Source of the DNA: Streptomyces sp. NBC_00344
Lineage (GTDB): Bacteria; Actinomycetota; Actinomycetes; Streptomycetales; Streptomycetaceae
DNA: 64,000 bases
Direction of reading: 5' to 3'
NCBI RefSeq assembly: GCF_036088315.1
Contig: NZ_CP107996.1
Span: forward strand, 5,823,001-5,887,000
Part shown: positions 40,965 through 49,624 of the stretch, in pieces
How the letters are laid out: each line of letters begins with the position of its first letter
Numbering within the stretch: the stretch's first letter is position 1
Position numbers and translations under genes: made by a program
Notes under the pieces: generated by a model
Seen by the model: only the letters and a program-made list of their open reading frames with translations
The model's database searches: none
Told to the model about the DNA's origin: nothing

Positions 40965-41132
40965 CGAGAGCCGAACCGCTCCCTGCGCGTACATCCCCCA
41001 GGTATGCCGGCGAGTTCGCCCCGGACACGACACGTCTTCCGGTTGCCACCGGTCACGGCCGTGCCGCCTTTCAGATGAATGCCCCGTGCCCGGCGGAGAC
41101 TGCGCCGCGCACTCGACAGTGATGGATTTTCT

Positions 41133-42182
41133 GTGATCACCACTACCGGCCTGACGAAGGTCTATGCCTCGCGCGGCCGTGAGGTCACCGCTCTGGACGG
41201 CGTCGATCTGCACGTCCGCGAGGGCGAGGTGTTCGGCGTGATCGGTCAGAGCGGCGCCGGCAAGTCCTCGCTCATCCGCTGTGTCAACCTGCTGGAGCGC
41301 CCCACATCGGGCACGGTGAGCGTCGACGGGATCGACCTCACCGCGCTCGGCGGCCGCGGACGGCGGGCTGGACAGGAGCTGCGCTCGGCGCGCAGCCGGA
41401 TCGGCATGGTCTTCCAGCACTTCAACCTGCTGTCCTCGCGCACCGTTCAGGACAACGTCGAGCTGCCGCTGGAGATCATCGGGATCTCCGGCAGGGACCG
41501 CTCGCGCAGGGCGCTCGAACTCCTCGATCTGGTCGGTCTCGCCGACAAGGCGAAGGCCTACCCGGCGCAGCTCTCGGGAGGCCAGAAGCAGCGCGTCGGA
41601 ATCGCGCGGGCCCTCGCCGGTGACCCCAAGGTGCTGCTCTCCGACGAGGCGACCTCCGCGCTCGACCCCGAGACCACCCGCTCGATCCTCCAGTTGCTGC
41701 GCGACCTGAACCGCCGGCTCGGGCTGACCGTCCTTCTCATCACCCACGAGATGGAGGTCGTCAAGTCGGTCTGCGACTCCGCCGCGCTGATGAAGCGGGG
41801 CAGGATCGTGGAGTCGGGGACCGTCGGGGAACTCCTCGCGACGCCCGGCTCCGAACTCGCCCATGAGCTGTTTCCGGTCGGTGGCGAACCGTCCGGCCCC
41901 GACCGCACAGTCATCGACATCACCTTCCACGGCGACAGCGCAGGGCGCCCGGTGATCTCCCAGCTCTCCCGTACGTACAACATCGACATCTCGATCCTGG
42001 GAGCCGCGATGGACACCGTCGGCGGCCACCAGATCGGCCGGATGCGCATCGAACTGCCCGGCCCCTTCGAGGAGAACGTGGTGCCCATCGGATTCCTGCG
42101 CGAGCAGGGCCTCCAGGTCGAAGTGGCCGATACGAAGTCCGGCGCCGCCCCGGCAGCGCTGGTCGAGGAGGGTGTCAAGTGA
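41133..42182 (+). CDS. metN: Methionine ABC transporter, ATP-binding subunit
   Basis: 349 residues. Walker A GQSGAGKSS, signature LSGGQKQRVGIARAL, Walker B VLLSDEATSALDPETT. The C-terminal ~90 residues (RTVIDITFHGDSAGRPVISQLSRTYNIDISILGAAMDTVGG) are the NIL/ACT-like methionine-sensing domain that inhibits transport when methionine is plentiful. GTG 41133 is the likely start (VITTTGLTKVYASRG), with a weak ribosome binding site. The stop overlaps metI by GTGA. Confidence 0.95.
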   Translation: MITTTGLTKVYASRGREVTALDGVDLHVREGEVFGVIGQSGAGKSSLIRCVNLLERPTSGTVSVDGIDLTALGGRGRRAGQELRSARSRIGMVFQHFNLLSSRTVQDNVELPLEIIGISGRDRSRRALELLDLVGLADKAKAYPAQLSGGQKQRVGIARALAGDPKVLLSDEATSALDPETTRSILQLLRDLNRRLGLTVLLITHEMEVVKSVCDSAALMKRGRIVESGTVGELLATPGSELAHELFPVGGEPSGPDRTVIDITFHGDSAGRPVISQLSRTYNIDISILGAAMDTVGGHQIGRMRIELPGPFEENVVPIGFLREQGLQVEVADTKSGAAPAALVEEGVK

Positions 42183-42850
42183 ACTGGTCCGAGATGCAGC
42201 CGCTGCTGTCCCAGGGAACCACCGACACCCTCTACATGGTGCTGTGGTCGACGCTCGTCACGGTCCTCGTCGGGCTGCCGCTCGGCGTGCTCCTGGTCCT
42301 CACCGACAAGGGCGGACTGCTGCAGAACCGCCCGGTCAACAAGGCCGTCGGCGTGATCGTGAACATCGGGCGTTCGCTGCCGTTCATCATTCTGCTGATC
42401 GCCCTGATCCCCTTCACCACCCTCGTGGTCGGCACCTTCATCGGCCCGACCGCGATGATCGTCCCGCTGGCGATCGGAGCGATACCCTTCTTCGCCCGGC
42501 TCGTCGAGACGGCGGTCCGCGAGGTCGACCACGGGCTGGTCGAAGCGGTCCAGTCGATGGGCGGAAGCGTGCCCACCATCGTGCGCAAGGTGCTGCTGCC
42601 GCAGTCGCTGCCCTCGCTGATCTCCGGAGTCACCACCACCGTCATCGTGCTGATCGGCTACTCCGCGATGGCCGGTGCGGTCGGCGGCGAGGGCCTCGGC
42701 TCCAAGGCGATCACCTATGGATACCAGCGCTTCGAGAACGACTTCATGATCGCAACGGTGATCGTGCTGGTCGTGATCGTCACCGTGATCCAGCTGCTGG
42801 GCGACGGCGCGGTACGGCTCCTGGAGCGCCGGGGCCGCACCTCTTCGTAG
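42179..42850 (+). CDS. metI: Methionine ABC transporter, permease subunit
   Basis: 223 residues, five membrane helices. TDTLYMVLWSTLVTVLVGLPLGVLLV begins the permease domain; the EAA loop ETAVREVDHGLVEAVQSMGGSVPTIVRKVLLPQSLPSLISG is clear and contacts MetN. It starts with GTG overlapping the metN stop by 4 nt. Confidence 0.95.
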   Translation: MNWSEMQPLLSQGTTDTLYMVLWSTLVTVLVGLPLGVLLVLTDKGGLLQNRPVNKAVGVIVNIGRSLPFIILLIALIPFTTLVVGTFIGPTAMIVPLAIGAIPFFARLVETAVREVDHGLVEAVQSMGGSVPTIVRKVLLPQSLPSLISGVTTTVIVLIGYSAMAGAVGGEGLGSKAITYGYQRFENDFMIATVIVLVVIVTVIQLLGDGAVRLLERRGRTSS

Positions 42851-42921
42851 AACTTCTCTCCCCCAGAGCCCGCACTCCTTGTCCGGGCGTCTTTCCGCAC
42901 CACCAGAAAGAGGCACTTTTC

Positions 42922-43782
42922 GTGCGTAACTCGATCAAAATAACCGTGTCCGCCGCCGCCACCGCCGCACTGGCCTTCGGCCTCACCGCCTGCGGCACCT
43001 CGTCCGACCCGTCGAGCAAGCCGGAGGGCGCGGACGCCGACACGAGCAAGGCGCTGGTCGTCGCCGCCTCCCCGGTCCCGCACGCGGACATCCTCAACTA
43101 CGTCAGGACGCACCTCGCGGCGAAGGCCGGCCTCAAGCTCCAGGTCAAGGAGTTCACGGACTACGTGCTGCCGAACAGGGCCACCCAGAGCGGCCAGGTC
43201 GACGCCAACTTCTTCCAGCACAAGCCGTACCTCGACGACTTCAACAAGAAGAACCACACCACCCTGGTGCCGGTCGTCAGCGTGCACCTGGAGCCGCTCG
43301 GTCTGTACTCCAAGAAGGACAAGGACCTCGCGTCCGTCAAGCCGGGCCAGACGGTCGCGGTCCCCAACGACACGACCAACGAGGGCCGCGCGCTCAAGCT
43401 GCTCGCCGACAACGGTCTGATCAAGCTCAGGTCCGGAGTGGGCCAGGACGCCCAGCTCTCCGACATCCAGGACGCCAAGGGCCTGAAGTTCAAGGAGCTC
43501 GAGGCGGCCACGCTGCCGCGCGCCCTCGCCGACGTCGACGCGGCGGTCATCAACGGCAACTACGCCCTCGACGCGAAGCTGAAGCCGAGCAGGGACGCGC
43601 TGGTGCTGGAGAAGGCGGCCGGCAACCCCTACGCCAACCTCCTCGTCGTCAAGAAGGGCGGCGAGCAGGACCCGCGCGTGCAGAAGCTCGCCAAACTCCT
43701 GAACTCCGCTCAGGTGAAGAAGTACATCGAGGACAAGTACCAGGGCGCGGTCATCCCCGCCTTCGGAGCCGTCAAGTCCTGA
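42922..43782 (+). CDS. metQ: Methionine ABC transporter, substrate-binding lipoprotein
   Basis: 286 residues, NlpA family. N-terminal signal with lipobox LTAC (FGLTACGTSS), so lipid-anchored outside the membrane. Ligand-binding core has LVVAASPVPHADILNYV, VKEFTDYVLPNRATQSGQVDANFFQHKPYLDDF and ADVDAAVINGNYALDAKL. The start is GTG 42922 with GAAAGAGG upstream; earlier in-frame starts are inside metI. Binds methionine, possibly also other forms, and delivers it to MetNI. Confidence 0.95.
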   Translation: MRNSIKITVSAAATAALAFGLTACGTSSDPSSKPEGADADTSKALVVAASPVPHADILNYVRTHLAAKAGLKLQVKEFTDYVLPNRATQSGQVDANFFQHKPYLDDFNKKNHTTLVPVVSVHLEPLGLYSKKDKDLASVKPGQTVAVPNDTTNEGRALKLLADNGLIKLRSGVGQDAQLSDIQDAKGLKFKELEAATLPRALADVDAAVINGNYALDAKLKPSRDALVLEKAAGNPYANLLVVKKGGEQDPRVQKLAKLLNSAQVKKYIEDKYQGAVIPAFGAVKS

Positions 43783-43807
43783 CACCCGTACGGTTCTTGT
43801 GGACCGG

Positions 43808-43840
43808 GGCCCCGCATACCCTCACGTGGTACGCGGGGCC
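43808..43840 (+). terminator. Terminator after metNIQ
   Basis: GGCCCCGCATACC pairs with GGTACGCGGGGCC (13-bp arms, one mismatch, 7-nt loop), followed by TTCCC. Confidence 0.75.
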
Positions 43841-43924
43841 TTCCCGCGGCCACCCGGCCATGCGGAGCGCGGTCCCCATGCTGCATGCTGTGCCTTTACG
43901 TCGGTCCCGGCCATGGAGCAGCGC

Positions 43925-44563
43925 ATGACGACCACCTTCCCGGACATCTCCATCAGCACGGACCGGCTGGTGCTGCGCCCCTTCGAGGAGTCGGACATCC
44001 CGCCGCTGGTGGACATGATGAACGACGAGATGGTCACCACCTGGACGTCGGCGCCGCACCCCTACCAGCGCATCGACGGTGAACGCTGGGTCCGCAGGAT
44101 CGCTCCGGCGGAGCGCAGCTCCGGGCGCGGCATCGTTCTCGCGGTCACCGAGTTCCTCACCCAGCGGCTGGTGGGCACCATCCACCTGCGTGCCACCGAC
44201 CGGCGTACCCTCGCCACCGAGGTCCGCTACATCACAGCGCACTGGGCGCGCGGTGAGGGCTATGCCACCGAGTCGGTGCTCGCCATCGCCCAGTGGCTCT
44301 TCCGCGATCAGCACTTCGAGCGCATCGAGCTGCGCACCCCCGCGGACGACACCGCGGCGCAGCAGGTCGCCCAGAAGATCGGCTGCATCAGTGAAGGCGT
44401 CCTGCGCAATGCCTGGATAGCGCGTACCCAGACCGAGGACGGCGGCTGGACCGACATCCGTACCGATCTCATCGTGTGGAGCCTGCTCCCCGAGGACCTG
44501 GACGGGGTCGCCGAGCAACTGGCCGACGCGAACGGCTACGGAACCTTCAACGACTGGAACTGA
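43925..44563 (+). CDS. GNAT-family acetyltransferase, RimJ/RimL type
   Basis: 212 residues. Opens with STDRLVLRPFEESDIPPLVDMM, the RimJ/L pattern. The acetyl-CoA region is ITAHWARGEGYATESVLAIAQWLF, followed by RIELRTPADDTAAQQVAQKIGCISEGVLRN. Such enzymes acetylate N-terminal residues of ribosomal proteins or small molecules. ATG 43925 has GGAG upstream. Not linked in function to its neighbours. Confidence 0.88.
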   Translation: MTTTFPDISISTDRLVLRPFEESDIPPLVDMMNDEMVTTWTSAPHPYQRIDGERWVRRIAPAERSSGRGIVLAVTEFLTQRLVGTIHLRATDRRTLATEVRYITAHWARGEGYATESVLAIAQWLFRDQHFERIELRTPADDTAAQQVAQKIGCISEGVLRNAWIARTQTEDGGWTDIRTDLIVWSLLPEDLDGVAEQLADANGYGTFNDWN

Positions 44564-44652
44564 CCCCCTCGTCCCGGCTCTGCCGCAGCGGGTACCCTCA
44601 AGTGCCCTTCCTGTCCCACTCCACCTGCAACAACACCAGGAGACTGACGACG

Positions 44653-45831
44653 ATGGCCGACCGGGTCACGGTGATCGGCTGGGACGGTTCGCCCCTGACC
44701 GCAGCCGCCAGGTCCGCCCTCTCCGCGGCCACGCTGGTCGCCGGGGCCGCGCATCACCTCGCGCTCCCCGAAGTACCGGCCGGAGCGGAGAGAATCCGCC
44801 TCGGCAGTGTGAGCCTGGCCGCCCGGCGGATCGCGGGCCACCGCGGCAGCGCGGTCGTACTGGCCGACGGCGACCCCGGCTTCCACGGTGTCGTGCGCAC
44901 GCTGCGCGTGCCCGAATACGGCCTCGAGGTCGAGGTGGTGCCCGCCGTATCGTCCGTCGCCGCGGCCTTTGCCCGGGCCGGGATGCCCTGGGACGACGCG
45001 GAGGTCGTGGTGGCGCACCCGCGCACGCTCCGGCGTGCCGTCAATGTGTGCCGGGCGAACCCCAAGGTCGCGGTTCTCACCTCACCCGGTGCCGGGCCCG
45101 CCGAGCTGGCGCTGCTCCTCGAAGGTGTGCACCGGACCTTCGTCATCTGTGAGGAACTCGGCACCGACCGCGAGGAAGTCACCGTGCTGACCTCCGACAA
45201 GGCCGCCGACCACGCATGGCGCGACCCCAATGTGGTCATTGTCATCGGTGGGGCAGGCAACGCCGACGTCCCGGTCGTACGGGGCTGGGCACTGCCGGCC
45301 GCCGAGTACGGAGAAGGGCTGGGCAAGGGCGAGCACGCCGGCCTGCGCGCGGCCCAGCTGGCCCGTCTCGGCCCGGCCACCGGCGATCTGGTCTGGGACA
45401 TCGGCTGCGGCAGCGGGGCCCTTGCGGCCGAGGCGGCCCGTTTCGGCGCCGCGGTCATCGCAGTCGACGCCGACCCGGAGGCCTGCGCCCGTGCCGATGC
45501 CGTGGCCCGGCACTTCGGCGTTCAGCTGCAGGTCGTCCACGGCCGCGCACCCCATGTACTCGAGCGGCTGCCCGAGCCCGATGTCGTACGGATCGGGGGC
45601 GGGGGAGTGGCAGTTGTGGTCGCCTGCGCCGACCGCAGGCCCGCGCGCATCGTCACCCACGCGGGCACGCGGGACGAGGCCGAGGCGCTCTGCGCCGCCC
45701 TCGCGGACGGCGGCTACGTCGTCGAATGCGCACTGCTGCAGTCCGTCGGCCTCGACACCGGTTCCTGGGCCGAGAAGGAGCGCTCCGTAGTGTTCCTGGT
45801 CTCCGGCCGGCGTCCGGAGAGCGGCCCCTGA
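44653..45831 (+). CDS. cobL: Precorrin-6Y C5,15-methyltransferase (decarboxylating)
   Basis: 392 residues. Two domains: an N-terminal tetrapyrrole methylase (about 5-190, VTVIGWDGSPLTAAARSALSAATLVAGAAHH) that methylates C5, and a C-terminal SAM methyltransferase/decarboxylase (about 220-385, VWDIGCGSGALAAEAARFGAAVIAVDADPEA) acting at C15 and the acetate side chain. This is a cobalamin (corrin ring) biosynthesis step. AGGAG lies before ATG 44653; a possible -10 (TACCCT) is at 44592-44597. The next cob gene follows after a long leader. Confidence 0.93.
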   Translation: MADRVTVIGWDGSPLTAAARSALSAATLVAGAAHHLALPEVPAGAERIRLGSVSLAARRIAGHRGSAVVLADGDPGFHGVVRTLRVPEYGLEVEVVPAVSSVAAAFARAGMPWDDAEVVVAHPRTLRRAVNVCRANPKVAVLTSPGAGPAELALLLEGVHRTFVICEELGTDREEVTVLTSDKAADHAWRDPNVVIVIGGAGNADVPVVRGWALPAAEYGEGLGKGEHAGLRAAQLARLGPATGDLVWDIGCGSGALAAEAARFGAAVIAVDADPEACARADAVARHFGVQLQVVHGRAPHVLERLPEPDVVRIGGGGVAVVVACADRRPARIVTHAGTRDEAEALCAALADGGYVVECALLQSVGLDTGSWAEKERSVVFLVSGRRPESGP

Positions 45832-45854
45832 CCCTCCCCCGGAACAGCGCGGGG

Positions 45855-45860
45855 TAGGCT
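45855..45860 (+). promoter_or_regulatory. -10 box (TAGGCT) of the cob fusion gene
   Basis: TAGGCT placed so that transcription would start near 45867, giving a ~255-nt leader before ATG 46123. No good -35 is seen. Confidence 0.4.
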
Positions 45861-45940
45861 GGCCGACTGTTGTACCGCAGCTGGAGGTTCGGCGCTTCGT
45901 TCGCCAATGTCCGGAAAAAGGAACCGTTTTGGGGCCTGAT

Positions 45941-46105
45941 GTGGTACGGCGACACCGGGGGACGCGCAACGTGGCGCAGCCCACAGCGAACCCGGGCAGG
46001 AACCACTGCCCGGCGCTGAACGACCGTGACAATACTGAGTGTCCGCAGGCCTTTCGTGCCGCGCGGCGCGCCCGCTCGTTGTTCTCAGTACGGGCGTCCC
46101 GGTAA
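45941..46105 (+). CDS. Possible small ORF in the leader of the cob fusion gene
   Basis: 54-residue frame from GTG 45941 (six nt after GGGG), containing NPGRNHCPALNDRDNTECPQAF, with about 80% G/C at third positions. The frame is also open upstream to before 45867. A second frame from TTG 45870 reads LYRSWRFGASFANVRKKEPFWG. I cannot tell which, if either, is translated. Without comparative data this is tentative. Confidence 0.3.
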   Translation: MVRRHRGTRNVAQPTANPGRNHCPALNDRDNTECPQAFRAARRARSLFSVRASR

Positions 46106-46122
46106 AGGGCTGAAGGAGCACT

Positions 46123-49100
46123 ATGGATGGGCGAGGGGTACGCATGACCGACACCGGCCAGATCCCGGGCGAGGGACAGCCGGAGAGCGCAGGCGCGGTG
46201 GAGCAGCCGGGCAGCCCCGCCCCCGGCGTCTACCCCTACCTCGACCCCTCCGAGACTCCCACCGAGGACGACGATCTGCTGCTGATGCCCGGCGCACAGG
46301 GTGCCTGGAGCGAGCCCCAGCCGCAGTTCGAGCAGCAGGCGGCCGAGGCCGTGGCGCCGATGCCCGAGCCGGGCGCGCACGAGACCGGCGGCCGCGACAC
46401 CGGGTCCGTGGACCTCGGGGCCGTACGGGCCCCGGTGGCCCAGCCCGCGGCCGCGACGACACCACCACCGCTGCGCAGGCCGCTGCATCTGGGCCCGCCG
46501 GTGCCCGACACATCGGGTGGTGTGGTGCGTTCGCTGGCCGACCGCGGTCCCACCGCGCCCCCGGCGCCCGCGGTCCAGACACCCCCGGTACCCGTACGTG
46601 AGGCCGGGCAGCAGACCCTGGGCCCGGAGTACCTGGACTTCACCCGCGCCGATGAGCCGGTGCTCCCCGGTCCGCAGCTCGGCGAGATTCCTCCGCAGGC
46701 CGCGACGGCCTGGGCCCCGGAGCCGGCGGCGCCCGTCCAGGACGGCGCGCCGTCCGCTGCTCAACTGCCGCACGCATCCCCGCAGAACCTCGTCGGCGCG
46801 GCAGAAACGGTCGCTCCCGAGCCTGCGGCCGCCCCCGCCGGGACCCCCGCGGGTCCGGTGCCGGACACCGCAGCCCCGCACCCCGCAGCCGCACCTGAGC
46901 CGTACGGCTCCGCGCCCGTTGCGGCGCCCGAACCGGAGGCCGCCTTCGGCCTGGCCGAGGATCCGATCGCTCCGGCGGCATATCCGGCCGCTGCGCCGGC
47001 CACCGACATGGCCGCCCCGGACTTCGCCACGGACATGACCGCTCCGGCCGGCCCGCCTGCCCCCGCCGAGTACCCGGACGGGCAGATCGCCGGCTCTGTC
47101 CCCGGACAGGGCGGTACGAACGGTGCCGCACCTGTGCAGCCGCCGGGGTCAGGTGCGGAGCCGACCGTGCAGCCCTCCGTGGAGCTGCCCGTCGTGCCGG
47201 TGACGGTGCCTGCCGCGGAGGCGGCCGATGACCCGTCCGCCGGGGCCGCCACCGAGCCCGCGGCCGAGCCGGCGGCGGAAACCACAGCCGAGTCCGAGTC
47301 CGCCGTCGTGTCCGCTGCCCTGCCTGAGCCGCCGGCCGAGCCCGAGCCCGTCCAGGAGTCCGCCCCGGTCGCGGCGGCCGCCCCGGCAGCGGAGGCCGCG
47401 CCGGCCGATGCCGTCGGCCAGGAGGCCGTGCCCGTGCCCGATGCGGTACCGATAGAGACCGGGGATCAGCAGCAGCCGGAGCCGGCAGCGGCTGCCGTGC
47501 CCGCTCCCCGTCACGGGGAGCCGGCGCCGAACGCCGTCGCACCCGTGGTGATGATCCCGGAGCAGGGGTCGCAGGCGGGAGCATTGTCCGACGCTGTGGC
47601 CGGGCCGGTTGCCGTGACGGAACCCGTCGCCGTGACCGAGCCCGTGGAGGCGCCGCTTCCCGAGTCCGCCCCGGAGGCCGGGCCCGTGGAGGTCACATCG
47701 GATGCCGGACCCGAGCCCGTCCGCGCCGCCGCCCCTGCCTTCGACGACGCCGAGCGCGAAGCCGTGCTGCGGGTCATCCGGGAGCGCCGGGACATCCGTA
47801 ACGGTTTCCGCAGCGACCCCATCCCGCACGAGGTGCTGCTACGCGTCCTCGAGGCGGCGCACACCGCGCCGAGCGTCGGCCACTCCCAGCCCTGGGACTT
47901 CGTCGTCATCCGCTCGGCCGAGACCCGCCGTTCCATGCACGAGCTGGCGCAGCGTCAGCGTGAGGCCTACGCCAAGTCGCTCCCCAAGAGCCGTGCCAAG
48001 CAGTTCAAGGAAATGAAGATCGAGGCCATCCTCGACACCCCGGTGAACATTGTCGTCACCGCGGACCCCACCCGTGGCGGCCGCCACACCCTCGGCCGGC
48101 ACACCCAGCCGCAGATGGCGCCCTATTCCTCCGCGCTCGCCGTGGAGAACCTCTGGCTCGCCGCCCGCGCCGAGGGCCTCGGAGTCGGCTGGGTCAGCTT
48201 CTTCGACGAGCGTGAGATGGTCCGTGCCCTCGGACTGCCCGAACATCTGGAAGTCGTCGCCTATCTCTGCGTGGGATACGTCGACGAGTTCCCCGAGGAG
48301 CCCGAGCTGATGCAGGCGGGCTGGTCCAAGCGCCGCCCGCTGTCCTGGGTGGTCCACGAGGAGACCTACGGCCGCCGAGCCCTGCCCGGCGAGGAGCCGC
48401 ACGACCTCCTCCAGGAGACGATCACCAACATCAGGCCGCTCGACGCCAAGGCGCTCGGCGAGGCGTGGGAGCGCCAGAAGCGGATGACCAAGCCCGCCGG
48501 TGCGCTGGGCATGCTGGAGATCATTTCCGCGCAGCTCAGCGGACTCTCCCGGATGTGCCCGCCGCCGGTCCCGGAGCCCGCGGCTGTGGCGATCTTCGCG
48601 GGTGACCACGGGGTGCACGCCCAGGGCGTCACCGCGTGGCCCCAGGAAGTGACCTCCCAGATGGTCGCCAACTTCCTGGGGGGCGGGGCCGTGTGCAACG
48701 CCTTCGCCAACCAGGTCGGTGCCGAGGTCTGCGTCGTCGACGTGGGTGTCGTCGGAGATCTCCCCGCCACCCCGGGACTGCTGCCCCGCAAGGTCCGGGC
48801 CGGAACGGGCGACTTCACCACCGGCCCCGCACTCACCCGCGAGGAGGTGCTGGCCGCGATCGAGGTCGGCATCGAGACCGCCCGTGACCTGGTGGCGGCC
48901 GGCAACAAGGGACTGCTCACCGGAGAGATGGGCATCGCCAACACCACCGTGTCGGCCGCCCTGATCTGCGTGTACACCGGACAGGACCCGGCCGAGGTCA
49001 CCGGCCGCGGTACCGGGATCAACGACGAGATGCACGCGCGCAAGGTCGATGTGGTCCGCCGCGCACTCGAGCTCCACCAGCCCGACCCCACCGACCCCAT

Positions 49101-49455
49101 CGGGGTACTCGCGTCGGTGGGCGGCCTGGAACACGCCGCGCTGGTCGGCTTCCTGCTCGGTGGCGCCTCACTGCGTACACCGGTCATCCTCGACGGGGTG
49201 AGTGCCGGAGCCGCGGCGCTCGTCGCCCGCGCGATCGCCCCCGAGGCACTGGCGGCCTGCATCGCGGGCCACCGCAGCGCCGAGCCCGGCCATGTCGCCG
49301 CCCTGAACAAGCTGGGGCTGCGCCCGCTGGTCGACCTCGACCTCCGTCTGGGCGAAGGCACCGGTGCGCTGCTCGCGCTGCCCGTGGTCCAGAGCGCGGC
49401 CAGGGCGATGCACGAGGTCGCGACGTTCGACTCGGCAGGCGTCACGGAGAAGTAG
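46123..49455 (+). CDS. cobT: Fusion: disordered N-terminus + BluB-type nitroreductase + CobT
   Basis: 1110 residues. Residues 1 to about 530 are Pro/Ala/Glu/Val-rich low complexity with no fold signature. About 540-750 is a BluB/nitroreductase-type domain (AVLRVIRERRDIRNGFRSDPIPHEVLLRVLEAAHTAPSVGHSQPWDF), expected to make 5,6-dimethylbenzimidazole from FMNH2. About 765-1105 is CobT, nicotinate-nucleotide:DMB phosphoribosyltransferase, with LLTGEMGIANTTVSAAL and the catalytic Glu in RLGEGTGALLAL. The fusion couples lower-ligand synthesis with its activation. ATG 46123 has AAGGAG; ATG 46144 is an alternative. It ends ~170 nt before cobA. Confidence 0.93.
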   Translation: MDGRGVRMTDTGQIPGEGQPESAGAVEQPGSPAPGVYPYLDPSETPTEDDDLLLMPGAQGAWSEPQPQFEQQAAEAVAPMPEPGAHETGGRDTGSVDLGAVRAPVAQPAAATTPPPLRRPLHLGPPVPDTSGGVVRSLADRGPTAPPAPAVQTPPVPVREAGQQTLGPEYLDFTRADEPVLPGPQLGEIPPQAATAWAPEPAAPVQDGAPSAAQLPHASPQNLVGAAETVAPEPAAAPAGTPAGPVPDTAAPHPAAAPEPYGSAPVAAPEPEAAFGLAEDPIAPAAYPAAAPATDMAAPDFATDMTAPAGPPAPAEYPDGQIAGSVPGQGGTNGAAPVQPPGSGAEPTVQPSVELPVVPVTVPAAEAADDPSAGAATEPAAEPAAETTAESESAVVSAALPEPPAEPEPVQESAPVAAAAPAAEAAPADAVGQEAVPVPDAVPIETGDQQQPEPAAAAVPAPRHGEPAPNAVAPVVMIPEQGSQAGALSDAVAGPVAVTEPVAVTEPVEAPLPESAPEAGPVEVTSDAGPEPVRAAAPAFDDAEREAVLRVIRERRDIRNGFRSDPIPHEVLLRVLEAAHTAPSVGHSQPWDFVVIRSAETRRSMHELAQRQREAYAKSLPKSRAKQFKEMKIEAILDTPVNIVVTADPTRGGRHTLGRHTQPQMAPYSSALAVENLWLAARAEGLGVGWVSFFDEREMVRALGLPEHLEVVAYLCVGYVDEFPEEPELMQAGWSKRRPLSWVVHEETYGRRALPGEEPHDLLQETITNIRPLDAKALGEAWERQKRMTKPAGALGMLEIISAQLSGLSRMCPPPVPEPAAVAIFAGDHGVHAQGVTAWPQEVTSQMVANFLGGGAVCNAFANQVGAEVCVVDVGVVGDLPATPGLLPRKVRAGTGDFTTGPALTREEVLAAIEVGIETARDLVAAGNKGLLTGEMGIANTTVSAALICVYTGQDPAEVTGRGTGINDEMHARKVDVVRRALELHQPDPTDPIGVLASVGGLEHAALVGFLLGGASLRTPVILDGVSAGAAALVARAIAPEALAACIAGHRSAEPGHVAALNKLGLRPLVDLDLRLGEGTGALLALPVVQSAARAMHEVATFDSAGVTEK

Positions 49456-49624
49456 CACGGCAGTCCGGGCGAGGGGCCGGGGCAGCAGGTCCCGGCCCCT
49501 CGCCCAGTGCCCCACGCAGGGGGAACGTAAAGTGTCCCCGGGGCTGTCACCCCGTCCCACCAGCCGCTTCACCGACGCAGCGGCGCCCGTCGCACCACTC
49601 CCCGCGCGAGGAGCCAGCCACGCC

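Noticed and set aside
40965..41132. SAM riboswitch upstream of metN
   Set aside because: No conserved SAM-I or SAM-IV core was recognisable by eye; only the hairpins after the leader peptide are supported.
45861..46122. Cobalamin riboswitch in front of the BluB-CobT gene
   Set aside because: GGGCAGGAACCACTGCCC looks a little like a B12 box, but the conserved GGTGNNANTCC and CCGCNACTGT core segments are absent.
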